Of a stretch of 48,474 nucleotides of DNA, positions 17,015 to 25,918 are shown one piece after another. Under the pieces are notes generated by a model that saw only the letters and a list, made by a program, of their open reading frames with translations, was not told the DNA's origin and did not search any database. Every line of letters begins with the position of its first letter. Within the stretch, counting starts at the first letter, position 1. The position numbers and the translations under genes are program-made. Source of the DNA: Microbacteriaceae bacterium PS02332 (lineage in GTDB: Bacteria; Actinomycetota; Actinomycetes; Actinomycetales; Microbacteriaceae); contig JASCOJ010000005.1 in NCBI GenBank assembly GCA_029959645.1, positions 1-48,474 on the forward strand. Direction: 5' to 3'.

Positions 17015-18066
17015 CCGACGGGCCGACCCCGATCCGGCTCGGTACCCGGGCCAGCCGCCTGGCGGTCGCGCAGTCGCAGGACGTCGCCGACCGCCTCGCG
17101 AAGGCCGCGGGTCGACCGGTGGAACTCGTCACCGTGACCAGCGAGGGCGACACGAACCGGGCCTCCCTGGCGTCCCTCGGCGGGACCGGCGTGTTCGCGT
17201 CGGCGCTCCGCGAGGCGCTCGTCGCGGGCGAGGTCGACGTCCTCGTGCACTCACTGAAGGACCTGCCGACCGCGCCGTACCCGGGCCTCACGATCGGCGC
17301 GGTGCCGAAGCGCGCCGACGCCCGAGACGTGCTCGTCGCGCGGAACGGTGCCACCGTCGCGACCCTCCCCGAGGGCGCGAAGGTCGGCACCGGGTCGCCG
17401 CGACGGGTGGCGCAGCTGCGTGCTGATCGGCCGGACCTCGACGTCGTCGACATCCGCGGGAACATCGACACGCGCCTCGGCCGGGTGGAGGACGACCTCG
17501 ACGCCGTCGTGCTCGCCGCCGCCGGGCTCTCCCGGATCGGTCGGCTCGACGCCGCGACCGAGCTGCTCGACCTCGGCTTCTGGCCGAGTGCGCCCGGGCA
17601 GGGTGCGCTCGCGGTGGAGATCCGGACCGACGAGACGGACCCCGCGCTGCTCAAGGGGCTCCGGAAGATCGAACACGCGCCGACCCGGCTCACCGTGACC
17701 GCCGAGCGCGAGGTGCTCGCGAAGCTCGAGGCCGGCTGCTCGGCACCGATCGGGGCCACCGCGGTCGTCGACGCCGAGATGCTCCTCGTCTCGGCGACCG
17801 TCTACCGGCCCGACGGCTCGGAGTACCGGACTGCCTCGCACGCCGCGATGCTCGAGGGCTCCGCGCAGGACCGGCTCGACGAGGCCCTGTCCGTCGCGGA
17901 CCGGGTCGCCGCCGAGCTCCTCGAGAACGGTGCCGCCGAGCTGGCCGACCTGTCGAGCTCCGCCGGGTCCGACTCCGACGCGCACGACGCCGAGCACACC
18001 GTCGGCCCCGGGCTCGACACCCCCGGCACCGAAGGACCCTCCGACACCGCGACCGCGACGGCGTAG
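17011..18066 (+). CDS. hemC: Hydroxymethylbilane synthase
   Basis: This 351-residue enzyme polymerises four porphobilinogens into hydroxymethylbilane. The dipyrromethane cofactor is attached to the cysteine of EAGCSAPIGA (C243). The substrate-binding Arg/Lys motifs (LGTRASRLAVAQ, HSLKDLP and TGSPRRVAQL) are intact. A C-terminal tail of about 40 residues rich in Ser, Asp, Thr and Pro extends beyond the usual end. The GTG start overlaps the hemH stop. Confidence 0.96.
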   Translation: MTDGPTPIRLGTRASRLAVAQSQDVADRLAKAAGRPVELVTVTSEGDTNRASLASLGGTGVFASALREALVAGEVDVLVHSLKDLPTAPYPGLTIGAVPKRADARDVLVARNGATVATLPEGAKVGTGSPRRVAQLRADRPDLDVVDIRGNIDTRLGRVEDDLDAVVLAAAGLSRIGRLDAATELLDLGFWPSAPGQGALAVEIRTDETDPALLKGLRKIEHAPTRLTVTAEREVLAKLEAGCSAPIGATAVVDAEMLLVSATVYRPDGSEYRTASHAAMLEGSAQDRLDEALSVADRVAAELLENGAAELADLSSSAGSDSDAHDAEHTVGPGLDTPGTEGPSDTATATA

Positions 18067-18118
18067 GGCGACGATCACCACGGACACCACGCGGGACGAC
18101 ACGACCGGGCAGCGGCCC

Positions 18119-19045
18119 GTGGTCGTCGTCCCGCGCGGTGGCGCATGGGGCGAGCGGGTCGCCGCGGCGGCGCGGGAACGCGGGCTCGACCCCCGCATCG
18201 TCCCGCTCATCACGGACGCACCCCCGTCCGACGTCGGCCCGCTCGAGCGCGTGGTCGCCCGCCTGTCGGCCGGGAGGCCCGGCCCGGCTCCCAGCGCGGG
18301 CCCGGCCCTCCAGGTCGCAGAATCCTGCGGCCTGGACGGCTCTGGCCGACACTTCCCGGAACCTGGACGACGCGCGCGCGGCGAGTCGTCGCACCGCGCC
18401 GCCGGCCGTCCGGGCGCGCCCGCCGCGCCCGCCGCGGGCCCCCGCGCGCCCCCCGCCGCGGCGGTCGCCGGCGGCGACTGGCTCGTGGTGACCAGTGCGA
18501 CCACCGTGCGGGTGCTCGCGGAACGCCTGTCGGGCCTCCCGTCCGGTGTCCGCGTCGCGGCCGTCGGTGACGTGACCGCCCGCGCCGCCCGCGCGCTCGG
18601 CTGGACGGTCGAGCTCGTGCCCGAGGAGGCCTCGGCCGCCGGCCTCGTCGCGGCCCTGCCCGCTGACGCGCGGACCGTCCTGCACCCGCGCTCCGACCTG
18701 GCGGCGCCCACCCTCGTCGACGGCCTGCGTGCCCGCGGCATCGACGTGGTCGACGCCGTCGCGTACCGTACCGTGGGGACCGGCGACGAGCCGGTCGTCC
18801 TCGACACGGTGCCCGCCGCGGTGCTCGTGACGAGCGGCAGCGTCGCCCGCGAGACCGCCCGCCGGATGACCCCGCTCGACCCCCGCACCCGCATCGCCTG
18901 CATCGGCCCCGGGACCGCCTCCGACGCCCGTGCCGCCGGACTGCCCGTCCACGTGGTCGCCCGCAGCCGTTCCGCTGAAGCCCTCCTCGACGCCGTCGTC
19001 GAGTCCCTCGCCCCACCCATCCCCGAACAGGAAGGCCACCCGTGA
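18119..19045 (+). CDS. hemD: Uroporphyrinogen-III synthase with internal low-complexity insertion
   Basis: This is about 308 residues; it cyclises hydroxymethylbilane with inversion of ring D. Recognisable parts are the N-terminal VVVVPRGG strand, the [14 protein letters not shown] block, the [20 protein letters not shown] domain and the C-terminal SGSVARE and [14 protein letters not shown] motifs. Between the first domain segment (ending near ARLSAG) and GDWLVVTSA lies an in-frame Pro/Ala/Gly/Arg-rich insertion of roughly 65 residues not expected in the family, carrying a DNA palindrome (18309-18336). The start is uncertain: the GTG at 18119 is the first in-frame start codon after the hemC stop, but it has no good ribosome site. 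The stop overlaps hemB (GTGA). Confidence 0.85.
   Translation: MVVVPRGGAWGERVAAAARERGLDPRIVPLITDAPPSDVGPLERVVARLSAGRPGPAPSAGPALQVAESCGLDGSGRHFPEPGRRARGESSHRAAGRPGAPAAPAAGPRAPPAAAVAGGDWLVVTSATTVRVLAERLSGLPSGVRVAAVGDVTARAARALGWTVELVPEEASAAGLVAALPADARTVLHPRSDLAAPTLVDGLRARGIDVVDAVAYRTVGTGDEPVVLDTVPAAVLVTSGSVARETARRMTPLDPRTRIACIGPGTASDARAAGLPVHVVARSRSAEALLDAVVESLAPPIPEQEGHP
18309..18336. repeat. Palindromic REP-like element inside hemD
   Basis: Arms TCCAGGTCGCAG (18309-18320) and CTGCGGCCTGGA (18325-18336) form a 12-bp inverted repeat with one mismatch around AATC. It sits inside the in-frame low-complexity insertion of hemD. The left arm shares CTCCAGGTCGCA with the repeat array near 27.86 kb. 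Confidence 0.7.
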
Positions 19046-20097
19046 CCGGCCGTTTCCCCCAGGTCCGCCCCCGACGTCTCCGGGCCACCCCCGCGATGCG
19101 TCGTCTCGTCGCCGAGACCCGGCTCCACCCCGCCGAGCTCGTGCTGCCGATGTTCATCCGCGAAGGCGCCACCGACGCGATCGACATCACGAGCATGCCC
19201 GGGGTCCAGCAGCACTCCCTCGACTCGTTCCGGCGTGCGCTGAACGAGGCCGCCTCGGTCGGCGTCGGCGGTGTGAACCTGTTCGGTGTGCCCGCGCAGA
19301 AGGACGCCGTCGGCTCCGGCGCGACGGACCCGGACGGCATCCTCAACGTCGCGATCCGCATCGCGAAGGAAGAGGTGGGCGACGCCCTCGTCGTGCAGTC
19401 CGACCTGTGCCTCGACGAGTTCACCGACCACGGGCACTGCGGTGTGCTCGCCGCGGACGGCTCCGTGGACAACGACGCGACGCTCCTGCGCTACCGCGAC
19501 ATGGCGGTCGTCCAGGCCGAGGCGGGCGCCGAGCTCGTCTGCATGAGCGGCATGATGGACGGCCAGATCGCCGCCGCCCGCGACGCCCTCGACACCGCCG
19601 GGCACGCTGGCACCGCGCTGCTCGCCTACGCGGCGAAGTACGCCTCCGCCTTCTACGGGCCCTTCCGGGAGGCCGTGGCCAGCACCCTGCAGGGCGACCG
19701 CCGCACCTACCAGCTCGACTCCGGCAACGGGCGCGAGGGCCTCCGCGAGGTCGAGCAGGACATCGCCGAGGGCGCCGACATCGTCATGGTGAAGCCGGCG
19801 ATGAGCTACCTCGACGTCCTCGCCCGCACCGCCGACACCTCCCCGGTGCCGGTCTGGGCGTACCAGATCTCCGGCGAGTACGCGATGATCACCGCGGCCG
19901 CCCAGAACGGTTGGATCGACCGGGACGCCGCCGCGATGGAGGCCCTCGTCGGCATCAAGCGCGCCGGCGCGGACGCGATCCTCACCTACTTCGCGGTCGA
20001 CATTGCCCGCAAGCTCAACGACGAAGCGGGCCTCCGTGCCTCCGGCAGCACCGCGGACGTCGCCGGCATCGCCACGACCGGGAAGGCACCCGAATGA
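19042..20097 (+). CDS. hemB: Porphobilinogen synthase
   Basis: This 351-residue enzyme condenses two 5-aminolevulinates to porphobilinogen. The two Schiff-base lysines are K199 ([15 protein letters not shown]) and K251 ([12 protein letters not shown]). The metal site reads C123-x-D125 and C133 ([14 protein letters not shown]), so the middle cysteine of the zinc triad is aspartate; this intermediate form is known from actinobacteria. Position in the operon, start overlap with hemD and stop overlap with hemL (ATGA) all support coupled expression. Confidence 0.97.
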   Translation: MTGRFPQVRPRRLRATPAMRRLVAETRLHPAELVLPMFIREGATDAIDITSMPGVQQHSLDSFRRALNEAASVGVGGVNLFGVPAQKDAVGSGATDPDGILNVAIRIAKEEVGDALVVQSDLCLDEFTDHGHCGVLAADGSVDNDATLLRYRDMAVVQAEAGAELVCMSGMMDGQIAAARDALDTAGHAGTALLAYAAKYASAFYGPFREAVASTLQGDRRTYQLDSGNGREGLREVEQDIAEGADIVMVKPAMSYLDVLARTADTSPVPVWAYQISGEYAMITAAAQNGWIDRDAAAMEALVGIKRAGADAILTYFAVDIARKLNDEAGLRASGSTADVAGIATTGKAPE

Positions 20098-21437
20098 CCA
20101 CGACGACGACCACGAACGACGAGCTGTTCGGCCGCGCGAAGGACAGCATCCCGGGCGGGGTCAACTCGCCGGTGCGCGCGTACGGCTCGGTCGGCGGCAC
20201 CCCGCGCTTCCTCGTCGCCGCGAAGGGCGCGTACGTCACCGACGCCGAGGGCCGCCAGTACGTGGACCTCGTCGCCTCGTGGGGTCCGGCGATCCTCGGG
20301 CACGCCCACCCCGGCACGGTCGAGGCCGTGCAGCAGGCGGCGGCCCGCGGGCTGTCGTTCGGTGCCTCCACCCCGGGGGAGACCGAGCTGGCCGAGCTCG
20401 TGAAGCAGCGCGTGCAGGTCGACGGCGACGGCCCGATCGAGAAGCTCCGCATGGTGTCGACCGGCACCGAGGCGACGATGACCGCGATCCGCCTCGCCCG
20501 CGGGTACACCGGCCGCGACCTCCTCGTGAAGTTCGCCGGCCACTACCACGGCCACTCGGACTCCCTGCTGGCCGAGGCCGGCTCGGGCGTCGCGACGCTC
20601 GCGCTCCCCGGCAGTGCCGGCATCACCGCCGAGACCGCCGCGCAGACCCTGGTGTTGCCGTACAACGACCTCGACGCCGTCCGCGCCGCGTTCGCCGAGC
20701 ACTCGGAGCGCATCGCCGCCGTCATCGTCGAGTCCGCCGCCGCGAACATGGGCGTGCTCGCGCCCGAGCCCGGGTTCAACCGGGCGCTCGCGGAGATCAC
20801 GCACGCGCAGGGCGCGCTGCTCATCGTCGACGAGGTCCTCACCGGGTTCCGGGTCGGCCCGGCCGGCTGGTGGGGCCTGGAGGCCGACGGCACCGTCCCC
20901 GAGGGCACCGGCTGGAAGCCCGACATCATCACGTTCGGCAAGGTCATCGGCGGCGGCATGCCCCTCGCCGCGCTCGGCGGCCGTCGCGAGGTGATGGACT
21001 TCCTCGCCCCGCTCGGTCCCGTGTACCAGGCGGGCACGCTCTCCGGGAACCCGCTCGCGGTCGCCGCCGGCACCGCGACGCTCAGGGCCGCGACCCCGGA
21101 GGTCTACGCGCACCTCGACCGCACGGCGGCGACGATCGCGGACGCCACGAGCGCGGCCCTGGCCGCCGAGGGGGTCGCCCACTCCGTGCAGCACGCCGGG
21201 AACCTGTTCTCGTTCGCGTTCTCGGAGCAGGCACCGCGGAACTACGACGACGTCCGGGCGCAGGACGTGTTCCGGTACGCGCCGTTCTTCCACAGCATGC
21301 TCGACTCCGGCGTCACCCTGCCGCCGAGCGTGTTCGAGGCGTGGTTCGTCACGGCGGCGCACGACGATGCGGCCGTCGGGCGCGTCCTCGACGCGTTGCC
21401 GGCGGCGGCGAAGGCGGCCGCGGCGGCGACCGCGTAG
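20094..21437 (+). CDS. hemL: Glutamate-1-semialdehyde 2,1-aminomutase
   Basis: This 447-residue PLP enzyme converts glutamate-1-semialdehyde to 5-aminolevulinate, completing the C5 route begun by HemA. The PLP lysine is K283 ([12 protein letters not shown]). The family start [22 protein letters not shown] and the VDEVLTGFR Asp loop are present. It closes the heme operon and is followed by a strong hairpin. Confidence 0.97.
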   Translation: MTTTTTTNDELFGRAKDSIPGGVNSPVRAYGSVGGTPRFLVAAKGAYVTDAEGRQYVDLVASWGPAILGHAHPGTVEAVQQAAARGLSFGASTPGETELAELVKQRVQVDGDGPIEKLRMVSTGTEATMTAIRLARGYTGRDLLVKFAGHYHGHSDSLLAEAGSGVATLALPGSAGITAETAAQTLVLPYNDLDAVRAAFAEHSERIAAVIVESAAANMGVLAPEPGFNRALAEITHAQGALLIVDEVLTGFRVGPAGWWGLEADGTVPEGTGWKPDIITFGKVIGGGMPLAALGGRREVMDFLAPLGPVYQAGTLSGNPLAVAAGTATLRAATPEVYAHLDRTAATIADATSAALAAEGVAHSVQHAGNLFSFAFSEQAPRNYDDVRAQDVFRYAPFFHSMLDSGVTLPPSVFEAWFVTAAHDDAAVGRVLDALPAAAKAAAAATA

Positions 21438-21458
21438 CGCTGCGGACCGTCACCGCCT

Positions 21459-21503
21459 GACGGAGGGGAGGCTCGGCACCGGTCCGGTGTCGGGCCTCCC
21501 GTC
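21459..21503. terminator. Terminator hairpin after the heme operon
   Basis: GACGG, GAGGC and a CACCGG block pair with the right half, which ends GCCTCCCGTC; the stem is long with small internal loops. It lies between convergent hemL and the L,D-transpeptidase gene and contains the recurring GGGCCTCCC motif. Confidence 0.65.
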
Positions 21504-21511
21504 CGCGCTCC

Positions 21512-22408
21512 TCAGGGCAGGACGACCACCGGGGTGCCGAGTGGCAGCGCGTCCACCCGCTCGAGCACGTCGGCAGCGGCCCTGATGCACCCGTGCGAGG
21601 ACCTGCCCCGCGGGTCTGGACTGGCGTGGATCCCGATCAGGCCGCCGTCGCTGCCGAGGTAGGGCTCGTCGGTCGTCGTCGCGTGGAGTGACGTGAGTTG
21701 GATGGCGCCCGGAGCGAGGGCCTGCGCCGGATCGGTGTAGCGCGCCTGCAGGTAGCCGCTCACGTCCGTCGGCGTCGGGGTGGCGTCCTGCCCGACGCCG
21801 ACCTCGTGTCGACTGGTGCCGTCCGGCGTCGTGATGGTGAGGGTCTGGTGGGCGACGTGCACGGTGATCGTCGCCGTGGTACGTCGGAGCGGGGGCAGAT
21901 CGACGGATCGCACCCAGGCCGCGGTCTGCGCCGGCGCACCCTCCGGACCGGCGGCGCTCGGCAGCACCCTGCGAGCCGGCGTCAGGACGAGGGTCCACGC
22001 ACCGGCCTGCTGCACCGCCGAGACGACGGTCGGCTCCCGGAGGAAGTTGCGCGCCGGGAGGACGGCCACCGGGTCGCCCCCGCGACGTGCGTACAGCGGC
22101 AGGTCCTGCTCGAGCAGGCCGGCGTGCGTCGGGACCGTGTCCGGACCAGGGAGGAGTGCCCCGATGACCGCGTCGTGCACGGCGAGGGGCAACCCGGCTG
22201 TGGACGGCGCCTCGGCCGGTGCTGTCGGGGAGCTCGTCGACCGTTCCGGTCCTGCACCGGCGTCCGGTACCCGGGGTGGGGAGGCGGTCGAGGTGCTGCT
22301 CGACGGCGGTGACGGTGGCGACGGCTCGCATCCGGCGGTCCCGAGTGCGAGCGCAGCGGTGAGCACCAGCGCGAGCGGACGGGCGGTGCGGCGGTGGGTG
22401 GTTGACAT
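21512..22408 (-). CDS. L,D-transpeptidase lipoprotein (YkuD domain)
   Basis: This 298-residue protein has a signal peptide with lipobox LGTAGC, so it acts at the outer membrane face. A Ser/Pro/Thr linker follows, then a domain of unknown kind (about 60-165) and the YkuD catalytic domain. The catalytic motif is SSHGCIR (Cys near 274) preceded by GIHAS; these enzymes form 3-3 peptidoglycan cross-links via a cysteine thioester. The ATG at 22408 has an excellent AGGAGGAG site. It is divergent from a histidine kinase with 106 bp between, so the two-component system may regulate it. Confidence 0.92.
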   Translation of the reverse strand: MSTTHRRTARPLALVLTAALALGTAGCEPSPPSPPSSSTSTASPPRVPDAGAGPERSTSSPTAPAEAPSTAGLPLAVHDAVIGALLPGPDTVPTHAGLLEQDLPLYARRGGDPVAVLPARNFLREPTVVSAVQQAGAWTLVLTPARRVLPSAAGPEGAPAQTAAWVRSVDLPPLRRTTATITVHVAHQTLTITTPDGTSRHEVGVGQDATPTPTDVSGYLQARYTDPAQALAPGAIQLTSLHATTTDEPYLGSDGGLIGIHASPDPRGRSSHGCIRAAADVLERVDALPLGTPVVVLP

Positions 22409-22491
22409 CGATCTCCTCCTCGGACAGGTCGAGCTGGTCGGACGGGTGCGGCAGAACGGTCGCCCTCGCGGCCAGCCATTCAGGCGTTGCT

Positions 22492-22508
22492 CATGTGACA
22501 TGTAGGAT
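22492..22508 (+). promoter_or_regulatory. Palindrome CATGTGACATG abutting a leaderless -10 (TAGGAT)
   Basis: TAGGAT (22503-22508) ends 6 nt before the histidine kinase ATG. Directly upstream lies CATGTGACATG (22492-22502), 5-bp arms around one base, inside the -35/-10 spacer. A protein bound there would block or modulate the promoter, possibly that of both divergent genes. Confidence 0.45.
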
Positions 22509-22514
22509 TCCGCC

Positions 22515-23693
22515 ATGGTGATGACGATGCAGTCCTTTCCGCCCTCCTCGTCCAGAGCCCGCATGCTCGCGGCCGACTGCGGCATCGCAAGCGCCTTCGC
22601 GGTCGTGGTGTGGGCGTACTCGCTCTCCTACGACGGGGGCGTCGACGTCGACAGCCGTGTCGTCCACGCCTGGCAGGGGCCGGAACTCGTCTTCCCGGTC
22701 CTGACCGTCCTGTTGGTCGCGGTGCGGCGGCTGCGGCCCTGGCTCGTCCTCGTCGGGCTCTTCGCCGTCGACTGGGTCGACCGTTGGCTGCAGGTCTCGA
22801 GTGAGCCGTTCGGGGTGGCGATGGGGCTGTTCACCGTCGCGGGTCTCCGACCGAGGCGGCAGGCCGTCATCGCCGGCGCGGTGGCGCTCGCCGTCCTCGT
22901 CGCGTCGATGCCGCTCATCGGCCGGACGGGGAGGGGTGCGTGGACCTGCGGCCTGGTGTACGCCTTCGGGTGGTTCGCCGGGATCGCGGTCCGCACCCTC
23001 GAGCAGTCCCGGTGGGCGATGCTCCGGCTCGTCGCCGAGGCACGGGCTGAGCGGCGGTCAGCACAGCGCGCACAGGAGCGTGCGGCGCTCGCCCTCGAGG
23101 TGCACGACGTGCTGAGCAACTCGCTCGCGGTCATCCTGCGGCTCAGCGAGGTGGCTCGACGACGTCTCCGGTCCGATCCGGACTCCTCCGAGCGGGCGCT
23201 CGACGACGTGGTACGACTCGCTCGCGACGGGATGGCCGAGGTCCGTCGGTTCGTCGCGACCGCGGAGCCCGAGACGACGACCGACCTCGGGACGCTGACG
23301 ATGCGGATGCGTGCGGTGGGCATGCCGCTGACGGTCACGGTCGAGGGAGAACCGCGGGACCGCCGCCTCGCCGCCACCGTGCACCGGGTCGTCCAGGAGG
23401 CCCTGACCAACGTCCTCCGTCATGCGCGTCCGACCCGGGTCGAGGTCGTGGTGCGCTGGGCGGCGGACGGGGGAGTCAGCCTCCGGGTGGCGAACGACGG
23501 CGTCCAGCCGGGCGGGAACCGCGAGGGTCGTGGGACCAGGGGCATGGCCGAACGGATCGCACGGGCCGGTGGGTCGATCTCGATCGGGCCGTCGGGCGCA
23601 CCGGGGACGTGGGCCGTCGCAGCTGAGGTGCCAGGCTCTCCCCGCATCGGCCGCTCCGAGGAGCACGTCGACGAGCGCGCGGTGACGCGGTGA
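22515..23693 (+). CDS. Sensor histidine kinase, NarL/HisKA_3 type
   Basis: This 392-residue membrane kinase has five or so transmembrane helices in residues 18-160, with little outside the membrane, so the signal is probably perceived in or at the membrane. A short coiled region leads to the HisKA_3 box with the phosphorylated H197 (ALEVHDVLSNSLAVIL), then an HATPase domain with N box EALTNVLRHA, G1 VANDG and G2 GRGTRGMAERI. It overlaps the next gene, its response regulator, by 4 bp (GTGA). A TAGGAT hexamer 6 nt before the ATG indicates a leaderless message. Confidence 0.93.
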   Translation: MVMTMQSFPPSSSRARMLAADCGIASAFAVVVWAYSLSYDGGVDVDSRVVHAWQGPELVFPVLTVLLVAVRRLRPWLVLVGLFAVDWVDRWLQVSSEPFGVAMGLFTVAGLRPRRQAVIAGAVALAVLVASMPLIGRTGRGAWTCGLVYAFGWFAGIAVRTLEQSRWAMLRLVAEARAERRSAQRAQERAALALEVHDVLSNSLAVILRLSEVARRRLRSDPDSSERALDDVVRLARDGMAEVRRFVATAEPETTTDLGTLTMRMRAVGMPLTVTVEGEPRDRRLAATVHRVVQEALTNVLRHARPTRVEVVVRWAADGGVSLRVANDGVQPGGNREGRGTRGMAERIARAGGSISIGPSGAPGTWAVAAEVPGSPRIGRSEEHVDERAVTR

Positions 23694-24349
23694 TCCGGGT
23701 CATGGTCGTGGACGACCAGGCGCTCCTGCGCTCCGGCACCGCGATGGTCATCGGCACCGCCGAGGACCTCGTGGTCGTCGGGGAGGCCCAGGACGGACGG
23801 CAGGCCATCGACCGGGTCCCCCGACTCCGACCGGACGTCGTGGTCATGGACGTCAAGATGCCGGGCATGGACGGCATCGAGACGACCGCCCGGCTGACCG
23901 AGCGGTTCCCGGCCGTGAAGGTGCTGGTCCTCACGCAGTTCGACCTCGACGACCACGTGCTCGGCGCCTTGGCGGCGGGCGCGAGCGGGTACCTGCTGAA
24001 GGACTGCTCCGCCGAGGAGCTCTGGGCCGGCGTGCGTGCCGTGGCCGACGGCGACGCGATCGTCGCCCCGAGGGCATGCCGCCTGCTCGTCGACACGGCA
24101 CGACCGGTGCTGCGGACACCGCGCCCGACACGAGCGGGCCACTCGGTCTTCGCCGAGTTGAGCGACCGAGAGACCGAGGTCGTCCGGGCGCTCACGGAAG
24201 GACTGTCGAACGCCGAGATCGCCGAGGCGCTGTTCATCTCGGAGGCCACCGTGAAGAGCCACATCGCGAGCATCCTCCGGAAGACCGGACTCCGTGACCG
24301 CGTGCACGTCGTCATCGAGGCCTTCCGGAGCGGCCTGGTGCCGGGCTGA
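23690..24349 (+). CDS. Response regulator, NarL/LuxR family
   Basis: This 219-residue transcription factor has a receiver domain with acidic pocket VVDDQ, phospho-acceptor D54 (VVMDVKMPGMDG) and K in YLLKDCS, then a LuxR-type helix-turn-helix (LSDRETEVVRALTEGLSNAEIA, then ATVKSHIASILRKTGL). It is translationally coupled to the upstream kinase. Probable targets include its own promoter and that of the divergent L,D-transpeptidase gene; this is inference from position. Confidence 0.94.
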   Translation: MIRVMVVDDQALLRSGTAMVIGTAEDLVVVGEAQDGRQAIDRVPRLRPDVVVMDVKMPGMDGIETTARLTERFPAVKVLVLTQFDLDDHVLGALAAGASGYLLKDCSAEELWAGVRAVADGDAIVAPRACRLLVDTARPVLRTPRPTRAGHSVFAELSDRETEVVRALTEGLSNAEIAEALFISEATVKSHIASILRKTGLRDRVHVVIEAFRSGLVPG

Positions 24350-24376
24350 GTACCGACCCGCGCACCGCGGGCGGGG

Positions 24377-24409
24377 GCAGGGCCACGGACGTCGGCGTCG
24401 CGGCCCTGC
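24377..24409. terminator. Hairpin between convergent genes
   Basis: Perfect 8-bp arms GCAGGGCC (24377-24384) and GGCCCTGC (24402-24409) lie between the response regulator stop and the 3' end of the secreted protein gene. Confidence 0.6.
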
Positions 24410-24422
24410 GGCCCGCACTGAT

Positions 24423-24908
24423 TCAGCCCGCGACGCGCGGCATCGTGGTGGATGGCTGCGTCACGCCCCGGTCCCGCGCCGGTGCAGGCGTGTTCGGCGT
24501 GGCCGGAGCGGGTTCGTTCCAGCCGAAGGCCGTGCCGTCGGTCGGCTTGCACCCGGCCGCGAGGAGCTTCTGCACGGTGTCGTTGGTGAGGGTGCCGCCC
24601 GGGGTGTAGCGGAGCTCCGGCTTCGAGCCGGTGCAGACGACGTCCTTCCCGTCGGACGGCTGGACCTTCCGGCCGGTCGTCGGGAGCTGCGTCGCCGCGT
24701 CTGGCTGCTGCGTCGGTGCACCGGTGGCCTGCGTGGTGGGCGCCGTCTGCTGCCCGGGGCCGGATTCCTGCTGGTGCGCGACGGTGACCGGGTCGTGGTG
24801 GACCGGACCGGACGCCTCGCCGTGAGCGGCGAGCGGTGCGAGGACCACGCCGCCCACCAGGGCGAGTGCGGCGGAGGTCGTCAGGACGGTCTGCTTGATC
24901 GTGTTCAT
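24423..24908 (-). CDS. Secreted hypothetical protein
   Basis: This 161-residue exported protein has a clear signal peptide (MNTIKQTVLTTSAALALVGG..., cleavage near AAHGEA) and a GGGAGA ribosome site. The mature part begins with a low-complexity region rich in Gln, Thr, Ala and Pro, followed by a small domain with two cysteines (VCTGSKPELRYTPGGTL and AAGCKPTDGTAFGW) that could form a disulfide. I do not recognise the family. An internal LPTTG has no following membrane helix or charged tail and is not taken as a sorting signal. Confidence 0.75.
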   Translation of the reverse strand: MNTIKQTVLTTSAALALVGGVVLAPLAAHGEASGPVHHDPVTVAHQQESGPGQQTAPTTQATGAPTQQPDAATQLPTTGRKVQPSDGKDVVCTGSKPELRYTPGGTLTNDTVQKLLAAGCKPTDGTAFGWNEPAPATPNTPAPARDRGVTQPSTTMPRVAG

Positions 24909-25066
24909 GGTCTCCCGTTCTTCCCGTCGGCGGCCTCTCCGCCGACGACGGACAGTCAACCGACGGAGCACGCCGCGGAGACCGGCCGCGCGACGGGTTC
25001 CGGCGTCGTCCGGACGGGTGAGCAGACGGGGCCGGACCAGCCGCGAGGCGGTGTCGGCCGGGAGGC

Positions 25067-25861
25067 TCAGCCCCGCCGGTCAGCCCGCCGCGCGTGCCAG
25101 CGCCCACCGCTGCGCTCGATGGTCAGCGGGAACGCGAACGCCCCGGACACCGCCGCCGAGGTGATGACCTCGTCCGCCGGCCCCTGCGCCACGACGCCCC
25201 CGTCGCGGAGGAGCAGCGCGTGCGAGGTCGAGGCGGGCAGGTCCTCGAGGTGATGGGTCACCATCACGCTGCCGAGGTCCGGGTGCCGGGTCCGCAGGGC
25301 GTCGACGGTCTCGAGCAGGTGCTCCCGCGCGGCCACGTCGAGCCCGGTCGCCGGCTCGTCCAGGAGGAGGAGTTCCGGTTCCGCCATGAGCGCCCGGGCG
25401 ATGAGGGCCCGACCGCGCTCACCCTGGGACAGCACCGGCCAGCGGGCGTCCCGACGCGCGGCGAGCCCGACGTCGGCCACGTGCTGCTCGGCGCGTGCGA
25501 TGTCCGAGGCGGTCGGCTCCCACCGGGTCATGAGGTCGGTCGTCCCGGTGAGCCCGGTGAGCACGGTCTCGAGGACGGTGAGCGGCGACAGCATCCGGTG
25601 CCGCGGGTCCACGTGCCCGATGTGCTCGCGGAGCTCCCGCACGTCGACCCGTCCGAGCTGCCGCCCGAGCAGCTCGACGTGCCCGGCGGTGGGGTGCCCG
25701 GTGGCCCCGAGCACGGCGAGCAGGGTCGACTTGCCGGCGCCGTTCGGCCCGAGCAGCGCCCAGTGCTCACCGCGTCGGACGGTCAGGTCGACGTCGGAGA
25801 GCAGGTCCCGCCCGCCCCGGGTGACGCGGAGGCCGGTGGCACGGAGCAGGACGTCGGTCAT
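25067..25861 (-). CDS. ABC transporter ATP-binding protein (YlmA-like)
   Basis: This 264-residue ATPase has Walker A GPNGAGKST (38-46), signature LSQGERGRALIARAL, Walker B LLLLDEPATGLD and the H-loop in VTHHLEDL. The whole ATPase core is present and no membrane domain is fused. No permease or binding protein gene adjoins it, so it is an orphan; its best resemblance is to the YlmA-type cytosolic ATPases whose partner is unknown. The start codon is preceded by a GGGAGGA stretch. Confidence 0.88.
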   Translation of the reverse strand: MTDVLLRATGLRVTRGGRDLLSDVDLTVRRGEHWALLGPNGAGKSTLLAVLGATGHPTAGHVELLGRQLGRVDVRELREHIGHVDPRHRMLSPLTVLETVLTGLTGTTDLMTRWEPTASDIARAEQHVADVGLAARRDARWPVLSQGERGRALIARALMAEPELLLLDEPATGLDVAAREHLLETVDALRTRHPDLGSVMVTHHLEDLPASTSHALLLRDGGVVAQGPADEVITSAAVSGAFAFPLTIERSGGRWHARRADRRG

Positions 25862-25889
25862 CCGTCCATCCTCCCGCAGCGGGAGCGCG

Positions 25890-25918
25890 ACCGGTGCCGG
25901 CCGCGCTCCGGCTCCGGT
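25890..25918 (-). terminator. Hairpin at the end of the GntR gene
   Basis: ACCGGTGCCGG (25890-25900) pairs with CCGGCTCCGGT (25908-25918) with one mismatch; the right arm touches the GntR stop codon. Confidence 0.5.

Noticed and set aside
18280-18470. hemD as a frameshifted pseudogene
   Set aside because: Both sides of the insertion are in the same frame and carry intact family motifs, and the frame is coupled to hemB.
24590-24700. LPTTG in the secreted protein at 24423-24908 as a sortase signal
   Set aside because: It lies mid-protein and is not followed by a membrane helix or basic tail.
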